Shown: piece by piece, positions 1 through 15,142 of the stretch
Layout: each line of letters opens with the position of its first letter
Numbering within the stretch: position 1 is the first letter of the stretch
Notes under the pieces: model-generated
What the model was told of the DNA's origin: nothing
What the model saw: only the letters and a program-made list of their open reading frames with translations
Database searches by the model: none
Made by a program: the position numbers and the translations under genes
Assembly: GCA_965153355.1 (NCBI GenBank)
Contig: OZ231126.1
Span: 33,666,001 to 33,730,000 of the forward strand
Direction: 5' to 3'
DNA length: 64,000 bases
Origin: Flaccisagitta enflata
Lineage: Eukaryota > Chaetognatha > Sagittoidea > Aphragmophora

Positions 1-103
<103 letters not shown>

Positions 104-112
104 TCTCCTAAC

Positions 113-252
113 TTGAGAGTAATTTTCTCTTGGCCAGAATCCTTGGTCAGGGTGTTGTATGAAGAAAAGGTTTTGTCTTGCGAAGGCAAGAAGCCAAAAA
201 AGACGGGTGTAGGCAGAATGTCCATTACGTATTCGATTCGAATTGTCATCAC
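113..252 (-). CDS. ABCB6-like left copy, exon 3
   Basis: Follows a TGTAAAAG acceptor and ends CAA|GTTAGG just before the (CT)n tract. It encodes the RLFWLLAFARQN helix region, comparable to the AFAAEN region of human ABCB6. Confidence 0.75.
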
Positions 253-402
253 CTTTTACAGAAAAATGCATCACTGGTATACCGGTACCTTATCATGCAA
301 TCTCTTCATTTCTGCATTTCTCCTTCTGTCTGACGGTCCGTCTGTCTGTTTAGGACTTTGTCTATGTGTTTGTCGTCTTCATTTCTTTGTGTGTGTGTGT
401 GT

Positions 403-483
<81 letters not shown>

Positions 484-1202
484 TGAGTGAGTGAGTGAGT
501 AAGTGTGTTGGTTGGTTGTTCATGTCTATCTCTCGCTTTTGCCTAACTCACCATAGTTAATGACCCTCGTGCATTCGCAGTGCAGCAGATAGAGGGCGAC
601 AGAGTATGAGAATAAGTCAAAGAAAAAACAGAATGTCAAATAACCAAAGACTTGATGCGAGTAAAGGGCAAAGGAGAAAAATGAGATGCGCACGATAATT
701 TCCATTTGAAGCACAAGCACGAGAAAGACCTGGGCGAAATTCACAGAACGATTTGTAAATTTGTAATTAGTGGCTTGCTGTAAAGTAAAAACAAAACAAA
801 ATGACAAACAAAACAAAAACAAATAAGATTGTTTCAGAGACTGAGGGACCGACCGACGGATATGGTAACCGATACCTGCGCCTTGTGAACGAATCCATTG
901 ACGGTTTCCGAGGCCGTCAATTTGGCCGATTTGCCGCTGAAGTCGACGACGTGTTTGAGTGAGATGCAGGCGACGAGGAAAAGCACGGAAGCGGCGAGGG
1001 TCTCGTGGAAGCAGGCCGTCGACGCCGCAGCGCGACTGAAGAAGGATCCGTTTATAGGGCAAAATGGAGTTGGATCATCGCTGCTGCGATTGTCACGGAG
1101 ATGATCGGCGTCTACGGTCAGAAAGTTGCTGCGATATTCTCTGAGATCGATGACCTCGTCGACTGAGAAGTTGCTGAGTTTTGCCGTGATGATCGACTCC
1201 AT
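113..1202 (-). CDS. ABCB6/HMT-1-type half ABC transporter, 5' part (left copy, exons 1-3)
   Basis: Three exons on the minus strand, 1202-876, 777-552 and 252-113, encode residues 1-231 of an ABC half transporter; the gene runs off the left edge. Phases agree: exon 1 ends in phase 0, exon 2 in phase 1, exon 3 in phase 0. The encoded part is the N-terminal TMD0 that marks the ABCB6/HMT-1 subfamily, with hydrophobic helices near residues 65-83, 120-140, 145-170 and 195-207. I recognised the family from the right-hand copy (10841-15142), whose later exons align well with human ABCB6 (WRGFGEK, FLWP, VYVPIY). Family members are transporters of mitochondrial, endolysosomal or plasma membranes linked to porphyrin and heavy-metal handling. 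Exons 1-3 translate identically in both copies. Since no exons 4 onward lie to the right of this copy, an intact gene, if there is one, should continue leftward outside the window. Confidence 0.8.
391..480. repeat. (GT)n microsatellite
   Basis: A near-pure GT tract within intron 2 of the left ABCB6-like copy. It is about 12 bp shorter than its counterpart at 14,317-14,420. Confidence 0.95.
552..777 (-). CDS. ABCB6-like left copy, exon 2
   Basis: Begins after a TTTACAG acceptor and ends at a strong donor, TATG|GTGAGT. It encodes two to three hydrophobic helices of TMD0. Confidence 0.8.
876..1202 (-). CDS. ABCB6-like left copy, exon 1
   Basis: 109 codons from the ATG at 1202 to a CAG|GTATCG donor. 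It holds the PFCPINGSFF segment and the first TMD0 helix. Confidence 0.8.
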
Positions 1203-2221
1203 GGTTTGAGGCGACCTCCACTTAACTGACCTCCACTTAACTTTCGATTGTAGGCCCCCTTTACAACTTCTTGTGGAGATCAGTCACAGATCGTTTCTTA
1301 AAGATTCTTGATGGAATTGAGCAATTCAAAGAGACTTCACGGCCGGATTAACTTCTCCCATTTCAACGGTTGACTGGTATTTGGAAAACGAGACTTGGAA
1401 GTTGAAAATGACAGAGAAAAAAAACTTCGTCGCTTCCTAAGCTGACTAAAGGAAATCATCGGATCGAGTCTTTTTTCTTTTGCGTACCTTAAAATTGGTG
1501 CAGCTCGAATTTGATAATACTACTCCTCCAAATCGAATTTGGTAATACTACTCCTCCAAATCTTAACGGACAAGAGATAAGATAAGATCGAAGAAAAGTT
1601 AAAACCGTGGTACCTTGTCAGAAGCCCCTTGCGAAGCGACTCTAAAGGTAGGTTTGTCAGAAGATCTGTAATGACTAATGAGACATTTGGATAGTGCTAA
1701 ATCGAAAGAAACAGTGGTTAATTAACATAACTACTAGCATGCAGTCTAAACAACTTCAACCATTGCCCCATCCCCTTTCTCTCCACCTCCTCCTCAAACG
1801 ACTGGCTTGGGTATCGAAGGTTGTGGAAAGTGATACCCCAGATAACAGACGCGTCAAATAGAGAGGTCTCCATGGAATAACTGCTGCTTGAAGACGAAGT
1901 AGCACGTTCTGTTTCGTTTCAATCTGATCTGTCCACTGCACTCCCTCCTTCCAAAACCCGGTGAATCATCGGTTACCAACGGCGCGGCTTACAGCCCAAT
2001 TTCTTCTCATTCTACGAGTAGAGGTTCTCACCACTCAATCTCTTTTCTCACAATCATTGCTTAAAACATGAAGAAATTAGGCAGTTATTAAAGAGCAATA
2101 AATCACGCGAAAAAGGCGAAGACTGATCACTCAATATTCACACGTCTTACCCAGTTACCCGGATATGATGGTCAGTCGGTCCTTCACGTGTTTCGCTTTT
2201 TGTCGAATACAGGACCTTGTT

Positions 2222-2300
2222 AAGTGCGTCCTATCACTTCTATAAGAGGTCATGTCCGTCGGTCGGTTGGTCGGTTGGTCGGTTGGTCGGTCACGCAAAC
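2222..2300 (+). repeat. family A terminal hairpin fragment
   Basis: A hairpin (AAGTG 2222-2226, CACTT 2235-2239) is followed by TATAAGAGGTCATGTCCGTC and GGTCGGTT runs. This is the same arrangement as the other family A ends. It is repeated at about 16,143-16,220. Confidence 0.7.
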
Positions 2301-2375
2301 GTTTGAAATGCGCAAAACGGCTGATTCTGACGTATTTCTTCATTCCTATCACCTTTCATGCCTCACCACATTCAT

Positions 2376-2480
2376 ATTCATTCATTCAATCATTCATTCA
2401 TTCATTCATTCATTCATTTATTCATTCATTCATTCATTCATTCATTCATTCATTCATTCATATATTCATTCATTCATTCA
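2376..2480. repeat. (TTCA)n microsatellite
   Basis: A tetranucleotide tract immediately downstream of a family A end. The same pairing is seen at 16,300-16,395 and 51,355-51,410, so the tract probably travels with the element. Confidence 0.85.
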
Positions 2481-2607
2481 TCAAAAACGTTCATTCACAA
2501 AATCTTAATCAAGCGAGGCGCACTTATTGGCCTTCACTTGGCCTTGTTCTCTTCGGGTATATTCTTGGCTCATGGTCATGTAAAGGGCGGATTCATGGCA
2601 CAGACGT

Positions 2608-2608
2608 G

Positions 2609-2685
<77 letters not shown>

Positions 2686-2729
2686 TAATAATGATAATAA
2701 TAATAGTAATAATAATAATAATAATAATG

Positions 2730-2811
<82 letters not shown>

Positions 2812-2837
2812 TAATAATAATAATAATAATAATAATA

Positions 2838-2878
<41 letters not shown>
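2608..2878. repeat. (AAT)n/(AATGAT)n microsatellite
   Basis: A trinucleotide tract with interspersed GAT units. It gives poly-Asn and poly-Ile open frames that are not genes. It is repeated at 16,521-16,815. Confidence 0.95.
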
Positions 2879-2879
2879 T

Positions 2880-3140
2880 GGGAAAAAGTTGAAGTCTGTC
2901 TTCGACTTTTTGACATATTTGAAGAAACATGGTTTCATTTTCTTATAAGGAAGTTGGAATCTCCACTGACGAACTTGGCCTGAATGAAATTGGTAAGTAA
3001 GGATTTGATAATTCTCTTGCCAAAAAGAGGCTCTAAGACAAATATTTTTTGGGCATGATTTTTAAAGAAAAATTTAAAAATGAAAAATTCAAAGTCATGA
3101 TTTCTTTTTCTCAGATTTCAAAAATTAGTTCAATTAATGT
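2880..3140 (+). repeat. family C terminal module
   Basis: Starts with an imperfect hairpin (AAGTTGAAG facing CTTCGACTTTTT), then GACATATTTGA and a ~250-bp unique part ending near an AGGATCAATAAA-like motif. Relatives lie at 5568-6020 and 19752-20200 on the plus strand, and at 7600-9495 and 10361-10650 on the minus strand. Confidence 0.65.
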
Positions 3141-3660
3141 AAAATGTTTACCAATAAAGGCGCTCTCGCCGTAGGAAAAAAGTCGTAAGTGTGAGGTTTT
3201 GGAATTTCTTGTGATTGTTTTTTGTCTGGTTGTCTGGTTGTTGGACGGATAGATGGACCAACAGACCAATGGATGGTTTGACGGACAAAGCCTCTCATAG
3301 CGTCTAGAGTTGAAATGAGAGAGACTGTGCCGCCAGGATGCACAATCATCACCTGGGACATTCAAATAGATTTCAACTATCTCAATTCCTTATTTTTTGG
3401 AAAAATGCAAAAAATGCGAAAAAATATTAAAAGATTTAAAAAATCATAGCTCCAAAACTATCGATCGCACAGAATTCTGCTTGGCGTCATCTGAAAGAGG
3501 AAAATTAGCTCTTTCTTAGCTATTAATTTCATGCGTAGTCCCATTCTGCCCCCAAAATGTATCAACTTCCCCAAACGACTCATAAAACAAAGGGAAATCC
3601 GTTTTTCTCTGTAGGACTCAAAAAGACCGAAAGGACTTCGTCTCTTCGACTTTTTTCCAA
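3141..3660. repeat. family D dispersed repeat
   Basis: Begins ACCAATAAAGGCG with CTCTCGCCG and GGAAAAAAGTCGTAAG, carries a family A-like (ACGGAC)n stretch at 3240-3310, and ends CTTCGACTTTTTTCC. The same two ends delimit 17,098-17,612 and 38,503-39,417. The inverted start motif recurs at 4165-4222, 18,115-18,172 and 22,050-22,105. Confidence 0.6.
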
Positions 3661-3664
3661 ATTA

Positions 3665-4110
3665 ATGTTTGTTTGAGCATGCAAATACAAGAACACATAT
3701 TTAAGAGCATAGCTACTCATCTGTGAGGGTGTTTTTGACCATTTTAGCTCATTTAGCTCACTTAGCTTGGTCTGTTTTTCTGATTTCAAATGCAATAAAT
3801 GAATAAATATTTTGATGCATGTTTGAGCATGCAAATACAAAAAAACATGTCAGTGAGCAGAGCTGCTTATCTGTGAGGGTGTTTTTGAGTATTCTAGCTT
3901 ATTTAGCACATTTAACTCAGTCTTTTCTTCTGATTTTAAATGGGATAAATAAATAAATATTTTGATGTAATCATGCAAATACAAAAAACATTCAGTGAGC
4001 ATAGCTGGTGGTCTGATTGAGTGATTTTGAGTATTTTAGCTCACCTAGCTCATTTGGCTAAGTCCCATTTTTCTCTGATTTACAGTGCAATCAATACATA
4101 GAATTGATCT
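3665..4110 (+). repeat. ~140-bp tandem monomers (GAGCATGCAAATAC type)
   Basis: Three degenerate monomers run from GAGCATGCAAATACA through a GTGAGCAGAGCTGCT motif to TTTAGCTCATTTAGCTCA and an ATAAATAAATATTTTGAT end. Inverted copies are at 7360-7720 and 9500-9740; direct copies are at 17,613-18,060 and 21,700-21,930. They appear to be the interior of family C elements. Confidence 0.7.
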
Positions 4111-4215
4111 TAATTTGATAATAAAATTAAATAAATTGCAGTGACTGAAGACAAAAGCTTGGTGAAAGTGACCAATGCTTACGACTTTTTTCCTCACGGC
4201 GACAGCCGCCATTAC

Positions 4216-4259
4216 TGGTAATAATAATGATAATGATTATAATAATGATATTAATAATA

Positions 4260-4300
<41 letters not shown>

Positions 4301-4320
4301 AATAATATTATAATAATAAG
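4216..4320. repeat. (AAT)n/(GAT)n microsatellite
   Basis: A trinucleotide tract abutting the inverted family D end. Its counterpart is 18,171-18,273. Confidence 0.9.
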
Positions 4321-4559
4321 TCAAATGATCACTTGCTGCAAAAACACTACGATAGATCTAAAGCGTAATTTGTTAAAAACGACATTTCAGATGGTCAAAT
4401 ATGTAGGGCTTGAAATCTTAAGAAAAGCAGGGAAAACAAAGACAGTCGGTCAATTTTGTCTACTCAAAAGTATCTCAGCCGAATAGTCAAGTTTCTACAC
4501 ATTCAAAATTGGATTAAGATCAGGGTTCATAATTGGGAGCTGAACCTGACACTTTAAGA

Positions 4560-4622
4560 GAATGACAGAGAGAGAGAAAGATATCTAGTTTACTAGGTCT
4601 AGGAAATGAGCGATGGGGAGAG

Positions 4623-4697
<75 letters not shown>

Positions 4698-4910
4698 TAC
4701 AGGGAGACAGATTGAGACACAGAGAGACACAGAGAGACAGAACGACAGACAGTGAGGGAGAGAAAGACCGACAGATACAGAGAAAGTAAGAATTTTTGCC
4801 TCTTCAACTTTTAGTTGTGAACCCTGTGGGCACCAAACACAAATTAAGATAAGAGCAAAGTTAAAACAAATCCCGTCAAAATTTGTAAGCACTATAACTT
4901 TGGGACACTG

Positions 4911-4984
<74 letters not shown>

Positions 4985-4985
4985 G
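4560..4985. repeat. two (GA)n microsatellites
   Basis: GA tracts at about 4620-4690 and 4913-4981 are separated by 220 bp of unique sequence with GACAGA runs. In the right copy they are much longer (18,586-18,770 and 18,991-19,163). Confidence 0.95.
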
Positions 4986-5567
4986 CGGGGACAGCTTGTC
5001 CCAATGTTGAACGCGACAAAAATTCCTCTGTAAATAGAATCATACTTATCTTTTTAGCGAAATCTTGAATAGCAACAGGGCATGTCCTTCCGTTTGGTCG
5101 GCACTCCATTTGTCCTGATGTCCTTATGTCCTAATGTCCGTCTAACCGGAAACAAGTGAGCCCTGACGCATTTGACCACTTGGACCTAGCATCGTTAGGC
5201 GCCCGCTTTCATGTTTTGAAGAGGGCGTGTCCATTGGACAGTCCGTCGGTAGGTAGGTAATGCGATTTTTTATTTACACGATTATATACCACCATCTGTA
5301 GAGGACGCATCTATAGGGCTATCGTTTATTAAGGAAGAAAATTGGAAAACCTCAGAATATCTGGGACACATAATCTCAAGGCTGTCGTATTCCGTTGTTG
5401 TTTTTTTTTTTTTTTTTTTTTCTTGTTTTTTTGTTCTTTTTTTTTTTTGTTTTTGGTTTTTTTATCACTTTTCTTGTCTGCACGTTCATATGTTTTTGTA
5501 TGTTTGTTTGTCTGTTTGTCTGCCTGTCTAGTTGCGGAAATGTCTCAAAGTACCTCAACCGTTTTAT
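4986..5567. other. duplicated flank without gene
   Basis: Unique sequence shared with 19,165-19,751. It includes a degenerate family A-like stretch (CCGTCGGTAGG with GGACGCATCTATAGGG, about 5240-5320) and a poly-T tract at 5399-5463. No coding exon was seen. Confidence 0.6.
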
Positions 5568-6020
5568 CGGGAAAAAAGTCGAAGTCAGTCTTCGACTTTT
5601 TGACATATTCGAGAGAAACAGGGTTTTCATTTTCTTATGGAAAAGTTGGGGAACTCATCCGGCTGATTGCACCCTCAGATGAAATTGATAGGGTAAGTAA
5701 ATTTGATAATTCTCTTTCATTTGGCGCTAAGCAGAATGCTCTACGACCAATATTTTTTGCGCTATGATTTTTTAAAGATTTATTTACGAAAAATTAGAAT
5801 AGAATTTTTTTCGATTTTTTTTCTTTTGTGTAGGATCATCAAAGGAGTGAATTTATGTTTACTTGAGCATGCATATACAAAAAAAATGTTTATGAGCACG
5901 GCTGCTCATTTTTGAGCATTTTAGCTCATTTAGCTCATATATTGGTAAAACTCACTGCCCAAATCCCTATTTTCTGATTTCAAATACGATAAATGAATAA
6001 ATATTTTCATACTTGTTTAA
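5568..6020 (+). repeat. family C terminal module (uninterrupted)
   Basis: Begins GGGAAAAAAGTCGAAG then CTTCGACTTTTTGACATATT, an 11-bp-stem hairpin. It continues through CGAGAGAAACAGGG and GGGTAAGTAAATTTGATAATTC to the GAGCATGC monomer. It is the uninterrupted (empty-site) relative of the copy broken by the family A insertion at 7971-9443. Confidence 0.7.
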
Positions 6021-7359
6021 GCAAGCAAAGGCAAATGTCACGGTTCCACAGCAAGCAGGAGGGCCCGACTTTCCACCAATCTACGTTAGCACAAGCTCCT
6101 GATACATCATTATACCCGGATTAAATGGTTCAAAGACATTCATGACTACCCAATGCACAATTTCAAACCATTTTTGTGACCCTCCACCCTTAGGGGTCTA
6201 AAAATTTAGTCAAAGAAACTTTTGGCTTGTCTCCATTCTGTCTCCAGTAGAAAACAGCAAACAAAACCAATCAAAATATCTTTTCTATATGATTTTATGA
6301 GTTTTTATCAAATAATTATTAGTCCCATAGGATACACACAAAAAATCAACTTAGTAAGCAAACTATAAGTTACCAAAAATTGGCATATAATTCAATTTAC
6401 CCCTGCTCGATTTTTGCTTTTTCTCTCAAGGCTGAATATCATTTGATATTTATTTTTTTAACTATCTTTTTTATAAACATTTGCATTTTCTTTTGCATTG
6501 TTGGACAACTACTTGAAAGTGTTCCCCTTCATTTTCATATGTTATTAGGTTGATCCTAAGCAGAGAAATAAAAATTTACTTGGAGCGTATCAATTTGCGC
6601 ACGCACTCAAATTTGTTCCTGTCGCATACCTAACGCTTAAGATATGCCACTACTTTGGCGTGGAAATGACACATTTTTACATGAAATCGGCCACCACGTG
6701 AATTTAAAAATGCAAAAAGTTTGTCCATTTTACAGATTTGTTATTTACTGAGCCAAAAATCTTTTTAAAATGCTTTTTTGCCCGTTTTTTTTTAGAATCA
6801 GGGAGAGAAAATTGATACTTAAATTGGCCTAGAACCATAAAAATTGACATGCACGTAGTTGGTGTGTTTTTGACCAGTTAAAAATTTCATGACTTATTTC
6901 AGCAGAAGTATCTTTAAAAAAAAATAAAAAACTTCCTCCTGCATTTTTTACAATTTCTTTTGTCACCCGACCACCCCTCAGGTGATAAAGGCAGTTAGAG
7001 TGACAAAACAGTAAAAATCATGGTGGAAAAAATTTTCACAGTCAGTTATCATCATTATAACGACATTTGGTTAAAAAAAAATGATCTAAATTTTTTAACT
7101 GTATCGGAGACAAAAAAAGAAAAATGATCGCATAAAATTATTCTCATGCACAATTTGCTCAGTTCACCGGCTTTCCTCGTTGTATAGACTGTTTTCCATT
7201 CAGTAAAATGTCAAACTGCGGACCATTTCTTATTGTGGGAATGTTGTGAGGCTCCAAGAAGCATATTCGACCATTTTTTTGGTCCATTGGTTGCACTGAA
7301 AATCAGAGAAAAATAGGACTGAGCCAAATGAGCTAGATGAACTAAAATGTTTAAAATCA
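6021..7359. other. AT-rich flank without recognisable gene
   Basis: The portion up to 6702 belongs to the duplication and diverges gradually from the right copy. From 6703 to 7359 the sequence is unique and AT-rich, with frequent stops in all frames. Nothing recognisable was found. Confidence 0.6.
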
Positions 7360-7970
7360 CTTTAACAGACAACCAGCTATGGTTACTGACATGCTTTCTT
7401 GTATTTGCAAGCTCAAATTAAAACATTTGTTCATCTGTTTTGAAATCAGAAAAAAAGAGCAAGCTAAATTCATGAGCTAAATGAGTAAATGAGCTAGAAT
7501 ATTCAAAAACACCCTCACAGATGAGCAGCTCTGCTCACTGACATGCTTTCTTGTATTTGCTTGCTTAAACATCTATCAATATATTTGCCTATTTATTGCA
7601 TTTGAAATATAAAAAAATTGAGCTAAGTGAGCTAAATGAGCTAAAATGCTCAAAATCACCCTCACACATGAGCAGCTTTGCGCATAAACATGTTTTTTTG
7701 TATTTGCATGCTTAACCAAACTTAGATACACTCCTTTATTGATCCTACACAAAATCATAAAAAATCGAAAAAAATTCAATTTGAATTTTTCATAAATAAA
7801 TCTTCCAAAAATTCAAAACATGAAAAATATTTGTCCCAGAGACATCTGTAGGACCAAATGAAAGAGAATTATCACAGTTACTTACCCTTCCAAGCAATTT
7901 TAAAACCGGAAATTTGATAAGCCCCTAAGGAGTTCGAAACTTTTTCCCGCCAGAAAATGAAAGCCCTGTT
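7360..7970 (-). repeat. family C element, inverted: monomers plus terminal module (left part)
   Basis: Minus-strand monomers (7360-7720) are followed by the minus-strand terminal module, which stops abruptly at CCCTGTTT around 7970. The missing outer end resumes at 9444. Read as a reverse complement this matches 5568-6020. Confidence 0.7.
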
Positions 7971-9443
7971 TAGTCGCGTGCACGCGATCTAACCGTCGCT
8001 CCGTCCGTCGGTCCGTCCATTGGTCCGTCGGTAACATACAAATGAATTTTTGCAGGTCATTTTGGGTTGTCTGGGTCATTTTTGAGTCATTTTTGTTGTG
8101 GGTCATTTTTTGATTGTTTTCAGCTAATTTTGTCATTTTGTGTCATTTTGATCATTTTGATCATATATGTCATTTTGCTCATTATTCATTTTGTGTCATT
8201 TTTTGGGTGTTTAAAGTGGTTTTAAGTCATTCAATGTTTGGGACATTTCCTGTCATTTTTTGGTCATTTGACATCATTTTTGGTATTTTGGTCATTTATG
8301 TCATTTTGTTCATTTTGATCATTTAACTCATTTTTGTCCTTTTTTTTATTACTTTTCTTAATAGGTCTTCTTTGGATATTATGGGTCACTTTGGGTCATT
8401 GTAGGTCATTTTGGGTCATCTTGAGTCGAGTCATGGGTCTGGGCTGGGGACTCATCTTTTGTCATTTTGGTCTGCTATAAGTCTGCTTTAAGTCTGGTTT
8501 TGGTCTGGTTGAAGTCTGGTTTGGATCTGGTTTAAGTTTGGTTGAAGTCTGGTTTTAAGTCTGGTTTTAAGTCTGGTTTAGAGGTCTGGTTTTAGAAAGT
8601 TTTGGTGTGAACTGAGTTGTAAGCCTGCTGTAAGTCTGGTGTAAGTCTGGTTTTAGTCTGATTAAGTCTGATTGGAAGTTGAGATGAGGTCTGAATTAGA
8701 GTCTCTGGTTTAAATCTAGGTTCACGAAATGGATAAGTCTGGGCGTAAGTGTGGTTTTAGTCTGGTTTAAGTCTGGATTAAGTCTGGTTAAGTCTGGTTT
8801 GAGTCTTTTTTGAGTCTGGTTTGAGTCTGGTTTGAGTCTGGATTGAGGCCGGATTGAGTATGTTTGAATCTGGTTTGAGTCTGGTTTGAGTCTGGTTTGA
8901 GTCAGGCTTGAGTCTCTTGCTTTGAGTCTGGTTTAAGTCTGGTTTGAGTTTTAAGGAATTGGTTTATGTCTGGTTTTGTAATACAGTTGATGTCTGGTTT
9001 GGGTCTGGTTTAGGTCTGGTTTATGTCTGATTCATGTCTGGTTAAGGTCTGGTTTATGTCTGGTTGTTTAAGGTCTGGTTTAGGTCTGGTTGGGTCTGGT
9101 TTAGGTCTGGTTTAATTCTGGTTTTTAATTCTGGTTTGAAGTCTGGTTTGAGTCTGGTTTGAGTCTGGTTTGAGTATTGATTCAGTCTGGTTTGAGTCCG
9201 GTTTGAGTCTGGTTTGAGTCTGGTTTGAGTCTGGTTTGAGTCTGGTTTGGGTCTGTTTTTGGTTGCGTTTGAGTCTAGTCTGGTTTAGTCTGGTTTAGTC
9301 TGGTTTGGGTCTGGTTTGTGAGTCTAGTTTGGGTCTGGTTTGGGTCAAGTTTAAGTCTGATTTTTGATAAAAAGATACAATAAGGAGTCAGGTCAGTTCA
9401 GTTATTTTTGTCCTGCACGCGATTTATAGGTGTTGGCCTTGTT
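7971..9443 (+). mobile_element. family A element with a ~10-bp satellite core
   Basis: The left end is the hairpin AGTCGCGTG/CACGCGAT at 7972-7988, followed by CCGTCCGTCGGTCCGTCC. The right end is GCACGCGATTTATAGGTG then TTGGCCTTGTT. The interior consists of degenerate ~10-bp repeats, GTCATTTTGG-like at 8045-8440 and GTCTGGTTTGA-like at 8460-9360. It interrupts a family C module whose two halves rejoin cleanly once it is removed, so it behaves as an insertion of about 1.47 kb. It contains no plausible coding region and would be non-autonomous. Confidence 0.75.
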
Positions 9444-9748
9444 TTCAAATATGTCAAAAAGTCGAAGACTGGCTTCGACTTTTTTCCAGATAAAAAAGAA
9501 ATAAGCATGAGCTGAATAGGCTAATGAGGCTAAATGCTCCCGTCCTTGCACAGATGAAAGAGTATTGAGGACATGCTTTCTTGTATTTGCATGCTATGAA
9601 ATCATTAAAATCATTTCTTTATTTATCGATTTAAATGCTAAATGAGCTAAATGAGCTAGATGAGCTAGAATACTAAAAAACACCTTCACAGATGAGCAGC
9701 TATGCTCATAAACATGTTTTCTTGTATTTGCATGTTCAAACAAATATA
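9444..9748 (-). repeat. family C element, rest of interrupted module plus monomers
   Basis: TCAAATATGTC leads into the AAAAAGTCGAAG hairpin (9463-9487), which is the outer end of the module broken at 7970. Further minus-strand GCATGC monomers follow and end at the transposon insertion at 9749. Confidence 0.65.
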
Positions 9749-10360
9749 CAGTGTGGCGCAAAAATAAGTTTCAATCAGTTTAGTAAGCAAATATTTCAAA
9801 AGTAGTGAGTTTAGACAATTAAAATCCATGATATATTTAAACATCTTCAAAAATTCTACAGATCTAGTCCAATCCCATTATTGTAACTTAATTTGTAAAA
9901 AAGTCATACAAATTCAGAGAAGGGATATAATTAACCAGTACTAAGTATTGATAAAACACATCTTAAACCTTGATTTTCTTTAATAGACTAAAAAAGAATC
10001 ATGATTCATGCATCATATCCATGAGCTTTTTAAAGATCTTCAAAAAATCTACAAATCTAGACCAAGCAGAACTTTATAGCTTGACTCCTTTTCAAATGAC
10101 ATTAGTTTGAAGTGAATCAGTCATGTTTTCAAGCAATGAAAATATTATCATTTTTTGCTGTTTTTCCCAAGGTAATTTTGATATGTATTACTTCAAATCA
10201 ATGTCACGCCTAAACAAAAAGAGCTAGAAACCTGAGATTGGTCCCAAATTAAAGAAAACTAAAAATCCTTTAATAATCTCACTGATAAAAGGTTCTTATC
10301 TGCTATGGAACATTCAAAAGACTTGTGACAAAACCTGAAACTTATTTTTGCGCCGCACTG
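9749..10360. mobile_element. Tc1/mariner-like non-autonomous element (MITE), 612 bp
   Basis: The terminal inverted repeats are about 24 bp with one mismatch: CAGTGTGGCGCAAAAATAAG on the left, and the reverse complement of the right end begins CAGTGCGGCGCAAAAATAAG. The element is flanked by TA on both sides (9747-9748 and 10361-10362). CAGT-type ends and TA duplication are typical of Tc1/mariner transposons. No transposase frame is present. Two related segments around 9830-9880 and 10015-10065 hint at an internal duplication. It sits in a family C repeat whose unoccupied relative is near 7729. Confidence 0.85.
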
Positions 10361-10650
10361 TAGATATACTTTTTTATTGATCCTACATAAAATCATAAAA
10401 GAATTAAAAAAAAATCAATTTGGGTATTAAGCAAATAAATCTTTAAAATCCATGTGAAAAATATTTGTAAGTAGAAAATTCTGCTTGGTGCCAAATGAAA
10501 GAAAATTAATCAAATTTACTTACCTTTCAATTTCATTGGAGGCCTCAATCAACACGGAAGAGACCTCAACTTCCTAATAAGAAAGAGTAGAAAACCCTGT
10601 TTCTCTCTCGAATATGTCAATCAAAGACTGACTTCCTTTTTTCCCAAATT
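10361..10650 (-). repeat. family C terminal module, inverted
   Basis: Read on the minus strand: GGGAAAAAAGGAAGTCAGTC, then GACATATTCGAGAGAGAAAC and the module interior down to AGGATCAATAAAAAAG at the transposon border. The hairpin is decayed here. Confidence 0.65.
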
Positions 10651-10840
10651 AGTTTATTTTCTTTAGGTAGTTGGAATTGATTTTTGCCATCCGATCAATC
10701 AAGTGATGGACCACGAATTTGAAATAACGCCATTTAAAGTGATTTGCCCGTTGATACGTGTGTCCCATCAAGATACCGCAATTGCAGTGTGCATATGGTT
10801 TAGAATAAATCGCATTCAACAATACGATGAAAGGAAAAAC

Positions 10841-15142
<4,302 letters not shown>

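Noticed and set aside
526-1062. 178-residue minus-strand frame starting at 1062 (and its copy at 15,002)
   Set aside because: Its first half is exon 1 in the wrong frame plus intron. Only the part from 777 to 552 is coding, as ABCB6-like exon 2.
7971-9443. Typical Helitron with TC start and CTRR end
   Set aside because: The hairpin and CTAA on the reverse strand fit loosely, but there is no TC start, the hairpin touches the end, and no Rep/helicase is present. I kept only a cautious comparison with Helentron-type elements.
10649-10840. Open frame continuing past exon 6 of the ABCB6-like gene
   Set aside because: A donor (AAAG|GTTTTT) sits where similarity to the family stops, and the tail bears no resemblance to the next transporter helices. 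Read-through translation remains possible.
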